A stretch of 64,000 nucleotides of DNA from assembly GCA_935421135.1 (NCBI GenBank), contig OW285190.1:17494501-17558500 (forward strand), in the 5' to 3' direction. Of this stretch, positions 34,076 through 46,769 are shown in pieces; the stretch's first letter is position 1, and each line of letters begins with the position of its first letter. The notes under the pieces are model-generated. The model saw only the letters and a program-made list of their open reading frames with translations. It did not search any database and was not told where the DNA came from. Source of the stretch: Bugulina stolonifera. Taxonomy: Eukaryota > Bryozoa > Gymnolaemata > Cheilostomatida > Bugulidae. A program made the translations under genes and the position numbers.

Positions 34076-34222
34076 TAAATTTATAAACAATAATTATTTC
34101 AGGTTCATTTCATTCTACTCCACATTGTTTAACTATAAGCACTATTCAGTAACTATACTTATCATGTAGTATTTTCATCTGCCACAAATATGCAATGTGG
34201 TAGGAGCTTAGTTACTTTATAT

Positions 34223-35311
34223 CAGAGCTGGGTCCAAGTCATAGATTTGACTTGACTTGCCAAGTAAAGTCAAGTCACAAGTCGACTTGACTTGGACTTG
34301 CCAACTTGCTGACTTGACTTGACTTTGACTTGCACATCAATGTGACTTGACTTGACTTGACTTGGACACATGAATGACTTGTGATTTTGACTTGACTTTG
34401 ACTTGCACATCAATGTGACTTGACTTGACTTGACTTGGACACAGGAATGACTTGTGATTTTGACTTGGGTTTTGCCAAGTCAATTTGGCAAATAAAAATT
34501 TTGTACAGTGTTTAGCCAACATGGAAAAAAGGTCCCAATTGCCTACCTAATTATCATTTTTACTAGATCAGTGCTACTAGCAGCACTCAGAGTATATCAA
34601 GGTTAGCTATGAGGGTAGACAATTCAGGCACTATCTAAGCTGTGTGTACGTGAGACTACACAACGACAATGCATAATCACAAGTACACACAGTGCAAGTA
34701 GTGTAAGTGTAGCATACAATGTAGGTGGGGTGTAAGTAGTGAATACAATGCGCAGTGCAATAATTACTAGAGTTAAATTGCAGGACTGGCCAGTGGACAC
34801 TCCTTGCTGTACCATGTGCTGTTTATATGCTATGTAACACTGCATCACCATTACAATATACAATATATAATACTATATGACCAGTCTCGACCGTAGTGCC
34901 AATAATACTACTTATATAGACTAGTTCTTTACCATGATTGCATCACATACATATCCATGCCCTACTACACCTTGGCATAGGTTTTTCATGGATTGGAATG
35001 CCTACTAAAAGAAAAAAATGATGTTTTGAAAAATGTAAAATTTTTTGAAGTTATCTTCCACTTGACTTGCATTTCGACTTGACTTGACTTTGACTTGACT
35101 TGACTTGTGACTTGCATGACAGCTGACTTGACTTGACTTGACTTGAAGCAGCACTGACTTGACTTCGACTTGACTTGCCTTCAATATTTTAAAAATTACT
35201 TGACTTGACTTGACTTGAGGCAGCACTGACTTGACTTGGACTTGACTTGCCTCCAAAATTTTAGAAATGACTTGACTTGTTGACTTGCAAGTCGACTTGG
35301 ACCCAACTCTG
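34223..35311. mobile_element. hAT-like non-autonomous element rich in CTTGA repeats
   Basis: A 1089-bp element with 18-bp terminal inverted repeats (CAGAGCTGGGTCCAAGTC / GACTTGGACCCAACTCTG), flanked by perfect 8-bp duplications CTTTATAT (34215-34222 and 35312-35319). Both subterminal regions are arrays of the pentamer TTGAC, inverted relative to one another only at the extreme ends. The ~540-bp middle has no transposase. The matching position downstream of SULT-1 (about 23998-24012) is an empty site. Confidence 0.9.
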
Positions 35312-35506
35312 CTTTATATAAATGAAACCACATTATATTTTACTCCTTATCTATTAAAAACAATGAATCAATTTTTGCTGATTGCTGTAAGACGTATTGC
35401 AGGTAGTTTTCTATATAAAATACAAACACCAATTGAGTCCATTCATTTGTGTGCTTTCTGGAATACCAGTCTACAGGCTATTAGTGGTATCCTATAGCTG
35501 ATGTAA

Positions 35507-35719
35507 CTAGCCCACTCCCCACATGAGCTGTACAGGGCAGCCAGTAGCCTTTGCTTGCTCCTTCACGGGTGTATTATTAACCTTGTGCCTTTGTAACCAT
35601 AGCCTCAGTTTCTTTACATAATTTGCGGATGAACTGGCTTGGTCACCTCCTTCACCCATACCAGTGGTTGAGATATAAATTTGTGAATCTTCACTAAACG
35701 AGAGTTGTCTTCTCATCAT
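35507..35719 (-). other. Exon-like minus-strand segment, duplicated copy 2
   Basis: A 70-codon open frame on the minus strand starting MMRRQLSFSEDSQ, with a basic middle (KKLRLWLQRHK). Its homolog lies at 24190-24440. The unrelated strand and its position 3' of two sulfotransferase copies suggest either an exon of an unidentified opposing gene or non-coding 3' flank that happens to be open. Not assigned. Confidence 0.3.
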
Positions 35720-36209
35720 TTTGTAAGTTGTCCCCTAGCACTATTTACTAACTGTTAATTCCTGAGTGGTTACAGGTTACAGGTTACATAACATCCTCTA
35801 GGAATCGTAGCCTTAGTTCTGACTGGGTGTAAGATGCACCCCACAACCATAAATATGTATAATGTATGGTCACCATACCTTTACATATAGCATTGTGCTA
35901 TGTACTACACTGCACAGGTTACACAACCACATGACCAAACCATTATTAGTAGAAAGTATTGCATAGTCATTGACTAATAAGAAGTCCCATTACTCCACCC
36001 TCACTACATCCATGTGTGTAGAGACATATCAGCATCCTGTCCTATTCTGTAGCTTTGTTAGCCTCAAGTTCCTTAACCAAAGCTATTAGTAGTAGGGAAT
36101 GTGCTTAAGCATGTTTTAAACTATTAATAATACATGTACATGTATAGTATTGCAGTAGGGTCACTAAGCCAATGTTTGCATTTAGCATACAACACGTTTC
36201 GCAGGTTAC
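35720..36209. other. Upstream flank of SULT-3
   Basis: From about 35930 this repeats the SULT-1 and SULT-2 upstream block (TAGTCATTGACTAATAA, then CTCAAGTTCCTTAACC). No exon seen. The receptor-derived segment present before SULT-2 is missing here, so SULT-3 came from a duplication with a different left end. Confidence 0.55.
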
Positions 36210-36218
36210 TATATAAAT
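36210..36218 (+). promoter_or_regulatory. Core promoter of SULT-3 (TATATAAAT)
   Basis: TATA box 113 bp before the ATG, followed by GTATAACTGATAAACTATCA, as in SULT-1 and SULT-2. Confidence 0.65.
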
Positions 36219-36322
36219 GCTGGTATAACTGATAAACTATCATTGCAAGTAAGATAAGTAGTCTAGCTAGTTTATTGAACAGTCCCCTGTCTATAATACT
36301 GTACACCTACTGGGACTACAGA

Positions 36323-39300
36323 ATGTCACTTTTGAAGACTATTAAAAACCATATAATGCTGCTGTTTATGTATATCAAGTCTTTACTGAACGTTGTGAAG
36401 ATAAAACTGGGTAAGTAATTACATAATGTACTATAGAACTTATGTACATGTACATTTTACTTACATGTTTACAATTAGTATTGTACGTAGCTGAGCTACA
36501 GTTATTTCTGTCTTTAGGTAGGATTGAGGTGGTGTGATAACATCATTACAATCCTGTCCATTTTAATGCTGAATTTAATACCAGCTGTAAGAATACACAA
36601 GCAAGCTCTGAAAACTAGACTATCTATATGTAAACATTTATACTGATGTAGTCACCATATCATTATACAGCACGTACTTTCAGGTTTGTTAAATGAGAAA
36701 TATGGAATTATGGGATATTTCCAGCTGGAAGAGATCAACTGCTCTAGTCTTCTACAATCGCCAGAGAGAATAGAGGCGTGTCAGAAGTTTGATAAGTTTA
36801 GACCTGATGATGTCATACTAGCAACCTACCCTAAAACAGGTAAATAAATACGTTATATGCAGGTAAAAACCTATAGATCGCGGAAAAGTACTCTAGCATA
36901 GTCGTTCCCCCAGCCCGTATCTTTGGTCAGTGCCGAGAGGATAACTATTAACTCTAGCTATAGAATATTTAGACGGTAACATATAGTGAGGTAGCTCTTC
37001 GTCAAATACTATTGCAACATATTAACCCTGTCTTGATTATTGAAATATTTTTGTAAATTTGAACACTTTTCCCGCTTTGCTTGCGGTCAGTACAGGATCA
37101 GAGAACGTTTGCCCTCTTTTACTTTTGCACAACCCAATGCTTCAACCACCTGTCGGACTCTCAGCCCATTTAAATAGGTTGCAGTACTGCTACTATTTGG
37201 TCTGACCCAACTCAATCCACATAGATTCCACCACGGCTTATTTAGGTCACTCCAATGATAACGCCTGCTGGACTTATGAGAAGGAAAGCGTTCCCTATTC
37301 TCTCTAGATCATATTCTATTATACCCATTCTATAAGTAAGTATTATTTGCTGTCATGTTGTAGGAACGCACTTTACAGGGGAGATAATCTGTTCCATATA
37401 TAAAGAGAAAGGGCTAATAGGAAATGTTAGCATCTACTCTGTCATTGGTCCATTAGATTTCAAACCACCTACTACAGTCTCTTCAGGTATTTCTTACTTT
37501 ACTGTACACATAGAAGCTTATTCCTCTAAAGTGCGCACATACTGTAAATGATGCTAAGTCTACTATTCCAGTGCTGTCGAACGTTTCTCAGAATTATGAA
37601 ATACAAACAGATTTCCAAGTTGAGAATGAAAGTAGTTTACCAACAAAATTATTACGCCGCAACTCAACAATGAGTCATTGTCTTAAACACTCCACCCACT
37701 CCAAGGTGGCTAGATGCAAAATTTGTCAGTTTCTCGGTCTGAGAATTGTAATTCTCAAAAGAGACTAACATTTGACCGTCGCTTTAGTTTAGGTAAAAAA
37801 TAGCCTTCCAAGAGGTTGTGGTTTCGTTGATAACACTGATCAGTTTATTGGATCTTGTCAGCTCATTATTATAGCAATCCATTTAGTGTAATTCAGGTCA
37901 AGGACTTCAAGTACTAGGAATGAGGTTGGTATACGGAGTTTACATTGTAACTACGTGAACCCTCATTGGTTAATAGTATTGTGAAAAATGTGTGAAGATA
38001 ATAAGTCGACCGACTTGACTGAAAGTGATGCCCCATTGAAAGCTGCAGTAGAACAGTCTAACACTAAGGTAGACGCAACTCATCCTCTGACCCTATGAAC
38101 TATAACCCTATGAACTATGACCCTATGAACTATGACCCTATGAACTATGACCCTATGAACTATGACCCTATGAACTATGACCCTATGAACTATGACCCTA
38201 TGAACTATGACCCTATGAACTATGACCCTATGAACTATAACCCTACGAACTATAAACCTATGAGCTGTGCTATGCTAGTGGTTCTTTGAATCTGGGCAAA
38301 TGATTTGGATTAAAGTGCTCAGAACAATGTTATTAACCAGATAGCAATAGGATACAATATGTAGTGGTACATTGCGTAAACTATCATCAATATTCATATT
38401 GATTATTATATAAACTAATGTGGATATCTCACAGGGGGGAATAACTCTGATCCTTTAGCTCATATAGAGAAGATATCAAGTCCTAGAATACTAACGATGC
38501 ATCTCCCTCTGGACTTTCTACCTCCTAAAGCCAAAGAAGGCAATGTCAAGGTAGGTTCTTACAGGAATTGTGTAGGTTTAGCTACGTGTAGATGAAACCT
38601 CAACAGTTGCAAGGGAATTAAATATATCTAATGTAAGTAGTTTGGAGTTGTCAAACCACAATTAGTACTAAACGAAAGAGAGTGCACAACTCCTAGGTCT
38701 CTTCAACATGTGTAGTAACTTGCTTCAAAATGTAAAAGCCTATCATTGTAAATTGTAATGATTGTAATAGCATATTGTGATGGATTTTGGTTTCTGGTAT
38801 GGTCGTCCTAAGACGACTCCCGAGTCCAAAGTGAAGTGCCTATGAGTGGTGCTAGGCCTTCTCATTACATGAAAGATTGATCGGTGTCAGTAGTCAAAGA
38901 ACTACCAAAGATGACCCATATGATCCCGAGTTATGCTTGGTTACTATACTGAGAAAGAGAGTGATCCGACCTAGTAGGCAGTTCGTGTTGCAAGGTCGAG
39001 GACCTTAACAACTAGAATGACCTATCTACGAAGTGAAAGTCTCTATATATAAGTATAGAAGTGTCTTTATTGAGATCCAAGCAAGAACTGAGAGAACAAA
39101 CATAAAAACAATACCCTTTATATAGTAACAGAACTTCCGGAGGAAGTTCCGGTAAAAAGGCCGACATAGTGTTGGGAAAAGACGACGTAGGGTCGTCCGG
39201 AAATTGCGCAACAACCCAAAATGGGTCGGGTTATTACAAAAGATGCTTAAAATCATCTAGTTTATATGCAAAACCAATATCAAGTAATTCTGAGAGGTCG

Positions 39301-41879
39301 GGCCTCTTTACATGGGTATAAAAACAGTACAATGACTCAGTAATGCTATATACAGGTATGTAATTATCAAACGTATGGCTAGACATGCAATACAAGGCAA
39401 GTATGAGTATAGAAACAGCTAAGTACAAGAGAATAAGTGTTAGATGAGTAGTGCTGTGGCAACTACTAGGCACTTAGGGTGCTATAAGGTCCATCAGGGT
39501 GGCTGGAGTCGTATATACAAATGTCCTGAACCATGACAATATTGTTGTAACATCACAACATATTCTTGTAATATGAAAGCATATCATATAATAAGAGTTG
39601 GAACAGTCAGCTGCCTGGATTGTAGATAATTCACTGCATGAGAAACCCAAAGGATGTGGTCTGTAGCTTCTATCCATTTCTAAAAAAAGTTGGAGTTTTG
39701 ATGCCTGACTTCACATGGAAAGAGTTTGTGATGAACTTTATTTCTGGAAATGGTGAGTCTATTTGACAGTTAATTATGGTACTGAGCAGCCCTTCTGCCT
39801 CCAGTACCATTGGCTGTACACGGGTACACTGTGCAGCTCTAAGTAGACGCCAATCGACATCCATAACTTGATAGATTCCTACATACTTGCATATTACAAT
39901 ATGTATACACATTGCAATGTACTGTAAGATACAGTATGTTGTGTATTACAAGTATTGTGTGCTACTATCATGCATTACTTATATGTACATGTACATGTAC
40001 ATGTATTATATATACAGTGTTATTTCTATTCAGTCTGGGAGATTTAATGCATTAGATTCTAGGTATCACAACATTCATATTACCTGTGTTATGTATTATA
40101 TGATATGCGTCATGTATTATGTAATACATTATTATTTATAATTTAGCATATACATTGTATATTATGTAATCCATGTTATTACTTAGTTTGTATCATATTG
40201 TAGTATGTGTATGATGTATAATAAGTATAATAATAATATCCGTGGCGCCAAACACAATTATTTATCTTGGCTGCCCAATAGCATAGCTAGTCGAGGGGCC
40301 ACCACGGCTCCTAGAGCTGGATATTATTATAGTTCGGTATGGCACAGAGGGAAAACCTTCTTCGGGACGAAAACCTCTAGGTCATTGGCTGGACTCGAAC
40401 CCACGTCCTTGCAGATAACTAGTGTCATCGCTGCAAGACCAGAGTGACTAGCGTTAGACCACTCGGCCACCAAGACCTGACCAAGACATGTATATATGAT
40501 TTATAGTCTTCATTGGAAGTTATATGAATTATATGAAGAAATGGTACCCATACAGAAACATGCCTTCAGTATTAAATCTTCAGTTTGAGGAGATGAAAGA
40601 GGTGAGTCTATCTGGTAGTGTGTGTACGCTTTTGTGTTCACAAAGTAAATCTTGTAGCAATAATACAGTGTACAATAATACAGTGTACTGTAATGCATTG
40701 CAGTAATACAGTAATGCAGTAATACGTACAGTAATGCAGTAATACAGTAATGCAGTAATACAGTAATGCAGTAATACAGTAATGCAGTAATACAATAATA
40801 CAGTGTACTGTAATGCAGTAATGCAGTAATACAATAATACAGTGTACAGTAAAGCAGTAATACCATGGGATGTGAATTAGAACATGGTTTGCCAATAAAG
40901 AGTTACCTGGTTCCACAAGTTGCCATAAATTTAGCTTCATCCCGTTGCAGTTCTGCTTCATAAAGTCAGCATTGCTGACTATTACAGAGTTATTTTAAAA
41001 CATTCTATCCTCTGCTCTGTTCAGTATGTGTATATGATATGGAGCACATCATACATGTACGAGTATACACATAAGTGACATCAAATGTAGTAATTATTTT
41101 TTGCTACTCTAATGTATCATATTTGTAAGAAATATGCGAAGTAATATAAAATTACAGGACCTTGAGGGTAATGTGAGAAGAATCGCTAAGTTTCTTGAAA
41201 TAGAACTAACAGATGAGCAAATTCGTAGAGTTGCAGTAGCTAACACATTTGAGAACAAGAAGAGGGAGGCTGGAAAAGGACACATGATTTATAGAAGTGG
41301 TAAGACCTGCTCTAGTTTCACTGTCACCAGTAGGGATCACTATCAGTGGTCAGCTGCTAGCAATCTACAATCTAGTTGTTGTTCTGAAAAGAATCTGATT
41401 TTCAGTTAGGTGCAGAAATGGAGAAATTTAGAAGTTTACGAAACAGTTGCAAAAGTTGTAGAAGAGTTATGAAACATTGTAGAAAAGTAGTGAGCCCAAA
41501 ATTTCTACACTCCATAGGAAGTTGAAAGCTGGTGGGAAATTGTTGGGTTGGCACTAATGACAAGTGGTTCTGTGAATTAAATTCCCGAACTCTGTATTTT
41601 AAAGTTTACAGCTGACTTTTAACCAGAATAACTGATTAGCAACTGAATTTTTATTTACTCACTTCCCTTTTCTTGCTTTAACAAACAAAATATTTCTCAG
41701 ACATACGTTGGAGACCAGAATAAACTAACTAACTAACTAACTAACTAGCTACTCTTCTACTCGCAGGTAAAAGTGGTGGCTGGAGATCAGATATAACAGT
41801 AGAACAGAATGATATGATGGATGAATGGATATCTGCAGAAATGAAAGATATGCCAGACCTGAAGCTTAAATATTATTAA
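36323..41879 (+). CDS. Sulfotransferase, tandem copy SULT-3
   Basis: Exons: 36323-36410, 36684-36839, 37364-37486, 38435-38550, 39626-39752, 40507-40601, 41158-41299, 41767-41879; 960 nt, 319 aa. Same architecture as SULT-1/2: N-terminal hydrophobic segment IMLLFMYIKSLLNVV, loop ATYPKTGTHFTGEI, His in SPRILTMHLP, MRNPKDVVCSFY, RSGKSGGW. Exon 3 is the most divergent part (GLIGNVSIYSVIGPL), in the region that often shapes the acceptor pocket in this family, so a different acceptor preference is possible (inference). Introns 3, 4 and 5 carry, in order, a minisatellite, a divergent LTR and a tRNA-derived SINE. The frame is intact. Confidence 0.9.
38090..38265 (+). repeat. 15-bp minisatellite in SULT-3 intron 3
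   Basis: About 11 almost identical units of CCTATGAACTATGAC, more homogeneous than the array in SULT-2, in the equivalent intron position. Confidence 0.9.
38776..39557 (-). repeat. Divergent solo LTR, copy D, in SULT-3 intron 4
   Basis: About 780 bp, clearly related to copies A-C (shared AAGTGCCTATGAGTGGTGCT, GAGAGTGATCCGACCTAGTA and others) but with many indels and a different outer end. The ends are TGTGATG...CATCACA. Flanks are GCATAT before and ACATAT after, so the target duplication is imperfect. An older insertion or a sister LTR family. Confidence 0.75.
40235..40478 (-). repeat. tRNA-derived SINE
   Basis: On the minus strand the sequence starts with a tRNA-like head: A box TGGCCGAGTGG (40459-40469) and B box GGTTCGAGTCC (40391-40401), with imperfect acceptor pairing (GGTC with GACC). 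An unrelated body follows and an ATT-rich tail (40205-40240). The head resembles Leu/Ser-type tRNAs but has a mismatched stem, so it is a SINE, not a functional tRNA gene. In SULT-3 intron 5. Confidence 0.75.
40663..40862 (+). repeat. AGTAATACAGTAATGC tandem repeat
   Basis: A ~200-bp run of 8-10-bp units (CAGTAATA / CAGTAATG) in SULT-3 intron 6. The long minus-strand open frames here are repeat artefacts. Confidence 0.85.
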
Positions 41880-42611
41880 GACTAGTTAACTACATGTACA
41901 TGTAATATGTTTCGAGTGAAACCATTTACATTGTGTGTGGTGTATGTCTTGTTTGCCTATCATTGACATTGTAGAGTGATTGTTAAGAAGTTGTACATGT
42001 ATTACCTGTATTATAAATGATGAATAGTAGTACAAGACGCATTTTTTATACTATAGAGATTTATTTCCTAATATTTAGTCACTTATCCAAGTAACATCAT
42101 GATGTTACTTGAATAAGTGAGGAAATATTAGGAAATAAATCTCTATATATAAAAAATGTGTCTTGTACTACTATTCATCATTAAAATATTATCCCACACC
42201 AACATTTTTCAATAGTATTATAAATATTTTGTCAATATACATGGCTGCAATAACACCTACAGTGAACATAGGAAGTCATCTGAACAGTTGCTGTAGTTTA
42301 TAAGATATGTCCTTCTGCTGGTAGGCCTAACCTTGTTATAGAACACCTGCATCTAAATAATAATTGTATGTTATGTGCACATGTCCATACATACATATAG
42401 TTCCAGTTTGACTATAAACGACCTTAGCCTTTAGCTCCTCAACTATTACTAATATTAGGGTACAGGGGATTCTAACACCTATCGTACATGCAAACTAATA
42501 AATAACTCAGCTATTTATACGTAGCTCTGCTATTGGCACTTCCCGGAATTCTGTAACTGGGAGTAGTAATAGCTAAGCAAATACCTATTTGTTAGGCAAT
42601 AGGAGGACAGA
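41880..42611. other. Spacer between SULT-3 and SULT-4
   Basis: Contains the foldback element at 42017-42181; otherwise AT-rich. The TATA-containing promoter block shared by SULT-1 to SULT-3 is not recognisable before SULT-4. ATTTATACGTAG near 42513 is a weak alternative. Confidence 0.5.
42017..42181. mobile_element. Foldback MITE with TAA target duplication
   Basis: Two ~82-bp arms, reverse complements with only a few mismatches, meet at a CATCATGATG centre (42099/42100). TAA flanks both ends (42014-42016, 42182-42184). A 3-bp TWA duplication fits a Harbinger-type MITE, by inference. Confidence 0.75.
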
Positions 42612-45600
42612 ATGTATACGTATGTAGTGAGAACAATTCAAAACTATGCATTACTTTTTTACTTTTATATCAGGTCATTGATGAACTCTGTGAAGCTAAA
42701 ACTTGGTAAGTGCCACTGAATATTATCTGCTATCTCATCACCTCAGAGCTGATTATTGGTTTTTAGTGGACGGATATTATTGATAGGGAACAATATCCAA
42801 AATACACTATTTTAGCCAATTTTAGACCATCTAATTCATTTCTGCATTATAAACCACCATCTAAATTCACGCAAACATTGTACATGCCAACAGCTTGAAA
42901 ATTATGTTTTTCTGCCGCTACCATGGATATACCCGTACAATGGTTTGTAGGTTTGTTAGCTGAGAAATATGGAGTAGTCGGGTATTTTCAGCTGCATGGA
43001 GTTTGCTTCACTACTGTCTGGCAGTCTGTGGAGATTGTCGAGGCTTGCCAGAGCTATGATAAGTTTAGACCTGATGATATCATCTTAGCAACCTACCCTA
43101 AGACAGGTAATGAAATGTCTAATGCAGGTAAAACTCTTATAGGTGGAGCATGATTTTCCACCCATCCTACAATGAGAGGATAACTCTGACAGATAAGCTC
43201 AACACTAGCCACTCCTTAGGTAAAGCCCACCATCGCTCTACATGGTTATAGTACTATCATTCTCCCTCTAATCTGATAATCAGTACGAAAGTATTTCCTA
43301 CGCCTTACTGGGAGACTACAGGTTATCAGACTATAGGTTTACCCTGTCTTCTTTTACTCACTGCTCCGTGATGTTAGCCCAGTTTTGTTATCAATAGTCC
43401 TTAAATAAATATCATATTATGGTACTTTGCTGTAGGAACTCATTTTACACAGGAGATAATATGCTCTGTTTACAAAGAAAAGGGGCTGCTACCACGTGAT
43501 GACCACCATTCTATCATATGTACAATGGATTTCTGGCCTCCTTCAAAGGCGCCAGGTAATTTTATGTTACCATGTTTATAATATTGTGCATATCCTTTAC
43601 TACATGCATGTACATCCAAAGCACTGCACAGTACAGTGCACCAAGTAACCAAATTTACTAAATTATGTACATGCAAAGCACTGCACAGTACAGTGCACCA
43701 AGACTAGTAACTAAATTTACAGGTGGTAAGAAAACTGATATATTGGCTCATTTGGAGGATAGTCCAAGTCCTCGAATATTGAAGAATCACTTACCTTGGG
43801 ATTTCCTACCTCCTAGTGTTAAAGAAGGCAAAGTCAAGGTAAGTTCCCATTAATTTACAAGTCAATTTATCTACAATCATCAAACAGATTGCTCTAACGG
43901 AAATCTACACACTATTTCTGTATAGCTACAAGAGGCATTACAATACAGTTTCAAACAATAGCGTGGCATATTTTGCTGGTAGTTTTATACGGTGTGCATT
44001 GGACAGTTGTAATTAGCTCTAGAGGTAGAAGCATGTATCAATTGGAGTTTCGACTTCACATACATTGTACATGAGAAGCTGAACTCTATGGCTATGTGCT
44101 TTGAATATACACTGTATTGTCACCCAAATGCATAGAATCATCTTGTTTGAATTGTAGATCATTCACTGCATGAGAAACCCAAAGGATGTGGTCTGTAGCT
44201 TCTATCCATTTCTACGAAAAATTGGAGTGCTGAAATCCAGCACCACTTGGAATGAGTTACTACTCAACTTTATTTCAGGAAATGGTAAGTGTGTAGGTGT
44301 GTAGGTGTGTAGGTGTGTAGGTGTGTAGGTGTGTAGGTGTGTAGGTGTGTAGGTGTGTAGGTGTGTAAGTGTGTAGATGTGTAGGTGTGTAAGTGTGTAA
44401 GGGTGTAAGTGTGGAATGTGATACATTGTTCCACGTCAAATAGAGCATGTAAAAGTACTGTATAACAGTAATTTATTTAAATGTATACACTCCATTGGTT
44501 CTAGTCATGTCGGAAAGTCCATAACATGAGAAATAATTTTGTTTTGGAATTAAATTTTCTTTGATTAACCTTGGAGTTATGTTTCCTTGATCTGTGAAGT
44601 CAAGGAAACAATAGGATAGGCCGCAGCTTGTTTCAAGGCTTTCCTTAGCTTACATGTATATAGCTAGCCCACAACTAGATCACCACAGTGGTCATTACTC
44701 TTCTACATATTATGCATTACGTATTACATATTATGCATTACGTATTACATATTATGCATTACGTATTACATATTATGCATTACGTATTACATATTATGCA
44801 TTATTATGTACATGTGATATGTACTACTTTATCATGCATGGGAGTTACAAAAAATGTATTTATAACACTTTAGCTTTTAAGTAATAGGTATTGTGTTATG
44901 TATGTTATGTATTACATATTACATGCAGGTGCCATTATGTGACGTATTACTATTTGTAGTCTTCTATGGAAGTTATATGAATTATATGAAGAAATGGTAT
45001 CCATACAGAAACATGCCTTCAGTATTAAACCTTCAGTTTGAGGAGATGAAAGAGGTACATGTATTACTAGAGAAATATCCACACAGTAATAACATGTGCA
45101 CATGGTGTACATTTACATGACTTTGGTTTATATTATTATTTTACATCGATAGTCTAAATTAAAAATCTCTCAAACCAGCAACAGTCAATCTCTTTACTTC
45201 TGTCTTCGGTCAGAAGCCCCAATCTACTGGTGATGATGACATGCACAAGCGTAGCTTTTATATACTACTTGTACATGTACATTATTTGTATAATAATATA
45301 TTTATACACTGGAAAAAATTGTATCAACTAGATGCTAAAGTGATCTGCTCTACTAGATATCAGCAGTAAAGAGTCATTAAAATATCCTTGACTGTTGTTG
45401 GGAGAGTTGTGAGATTTGATGCGTACAATGTATGAACAACACCAAACAGAATGTTTAGATTAAATTGCAAAGTTTTACATGTAAGTGACTAAAGAAATGA
45501 TTAAAACCAACCGCCATCTAGCAGCAGGGCCTATTGAACTGCAAAAGAGCTCTGCAGCACCTGCTTATTTCGGCATTCAATGACTACTAATAACCATGAA

Positions 45601-46769
45601 CCTACTTCAAACTCAACCTTGTTTGACTGGCTACAAGATGGGTGAAAGTTTTGTGGATATATTTATATCATGTGTTAGCTCTATAGATGTTTTGTGCTTA
45701 TAATAATAGACATAGCCTATCTACCCACCCAGTAATTAGAACCATAGGGTTAAGATATTGAAATACATTTATATTGCTGAATTTCAACTAGTTGTGGTGG
45801 ATGACTTTCACCTCTAGTATTGGGTAGTATCATCAATGTAATACAGTGTGTGCTTTGGATCAGTGTCACCCATTCAGGGAAAGACAACTGTGAAGAAATA
45901 ATCCAACAATACTTGCTATAAACAAGCTTTTCACCGAAAATTCAATTACGACTGGTTGAGCTCCACTTCAGGCTGCCATTCACATGTAAATGTTTATCAC
46001 AGGATTTAGAGAGAAACGTGAGAAGAATTGCTAAGTTTCTTGAAATAGAACTGACAGATGAGCAAATTCGTAGAGTTACAGTAGCTAACACATTTGAGAA
46101 CAAGAAGAGAGAGGTTGGAAAAGGACACTTTATTTACAGAAATGGTAAGACATCAAGTTACTCAGTGATGTTTCCCTTCTCCCCTCGAGCTGGATAGACA
46201 TCAGCCAGCTGGGGTAAACAACTTCCAATAGCACTGACTTGCACACGCCTGTCTGAAGCTGCATGTACACTGCACGAATCTGTTCAGTCTGCTCAGATTT
46301 GTCCACTCCAGGCAAGGTCAGATTACAGAACTCTCTTGCCACTCCCTTGTCAACGGATTATAAATTTGTAAGCTAATTGGCTAAGTTGAAGCTAAGGTTC
46401 TTTACAAGGCTTAGGATCACAGCTTTGACTAATTGAACTCTTCTGCATAGCAGTAAGAGATCATTTTTGTCTACATGTGGCCAAAGCTTGATTACCTGAT
46501 TTATTTATTAATTTATTTTTGAAATGACTTGCAATAATAAACTCTTGACAGCATGACAAGTTGTATACTGCCGTCCACATCTTTATATTATTCTATAACT
46601 ATGTACCATTATTTATATTAAATGCAGTAGTGAAAAACAATCCTTTACTATCCTTGCAGGTAAAAGTGGTGGGTGGAGATCAGATATAACAGTAGAACAA
46701 AATGATATGATGGATGAATGGATATCTGCAGAAATGAAAGATATGCCAGACCTGAAGCTAAAATATTGA
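42612..46769 (+). CDS. Sulfotransferase, tandem copy SULT-4
   Basis: Exons: 42612-42705, 42951-43106, 43436-43555, 43723-43838, 44158-44284, 44960-45054, 46003-46144, 46660-46769; 960 nt, 319 aa. The N-terminus MYTYVVRTIQNYALLFYFY keeps a hydrophobic segment. The first half (exons 1-4) is clearly diverged from SULT-1 to -3: loop ATYPKTGTHFTQEI, His in SPRILKNHLP. Exon 5 begins almost identical to the others, then diverges; exons 6-8 are nearly identical to SULT-1 to -3 (RNGKSGGW at the C-terminal site). This mosaic suggests gene conversion of the 3' half. Introns carry microsatellites. The frame is intact and catalytic residues are present. Confidence 0.9.
44284..44415 (+). repeat. GTGTGTAG 8-bp microsatellite
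   Basis: About 15 units of GTGTGTAG immediately after the exon 5 donor of SULT-4; the donor GTAAGTGTGTAG itself merges into the repeat. Confidence 0.85.
44701..44810 (+). repeat. 20-bp tandem repeat in SULT-4 intron 5
   Basis: Five nearly perfect copies of ACATATTATGCATTACGTAT. Related CATTACGT/GTATTAC sequence occurs in the same intron of SULT-1 (22570-22740) and SULT-2 (32945-33110). Confidence 0.85.

Noticed and set aside
40391..40478. A functional tRNA gene on the minus strand
   Set aside because: A and B boxes are present, but the acceptor stem is mismatched, no clean anticodon arm folds, and a SINE body and ATT-rich tail follow.
44284..44415. CRISPR-like or telomere-like repeat array
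   Set aside because: A simple 8-bp GTGTGTAG microsatellite without spacers, inside an intron; the window is eukaryotic.
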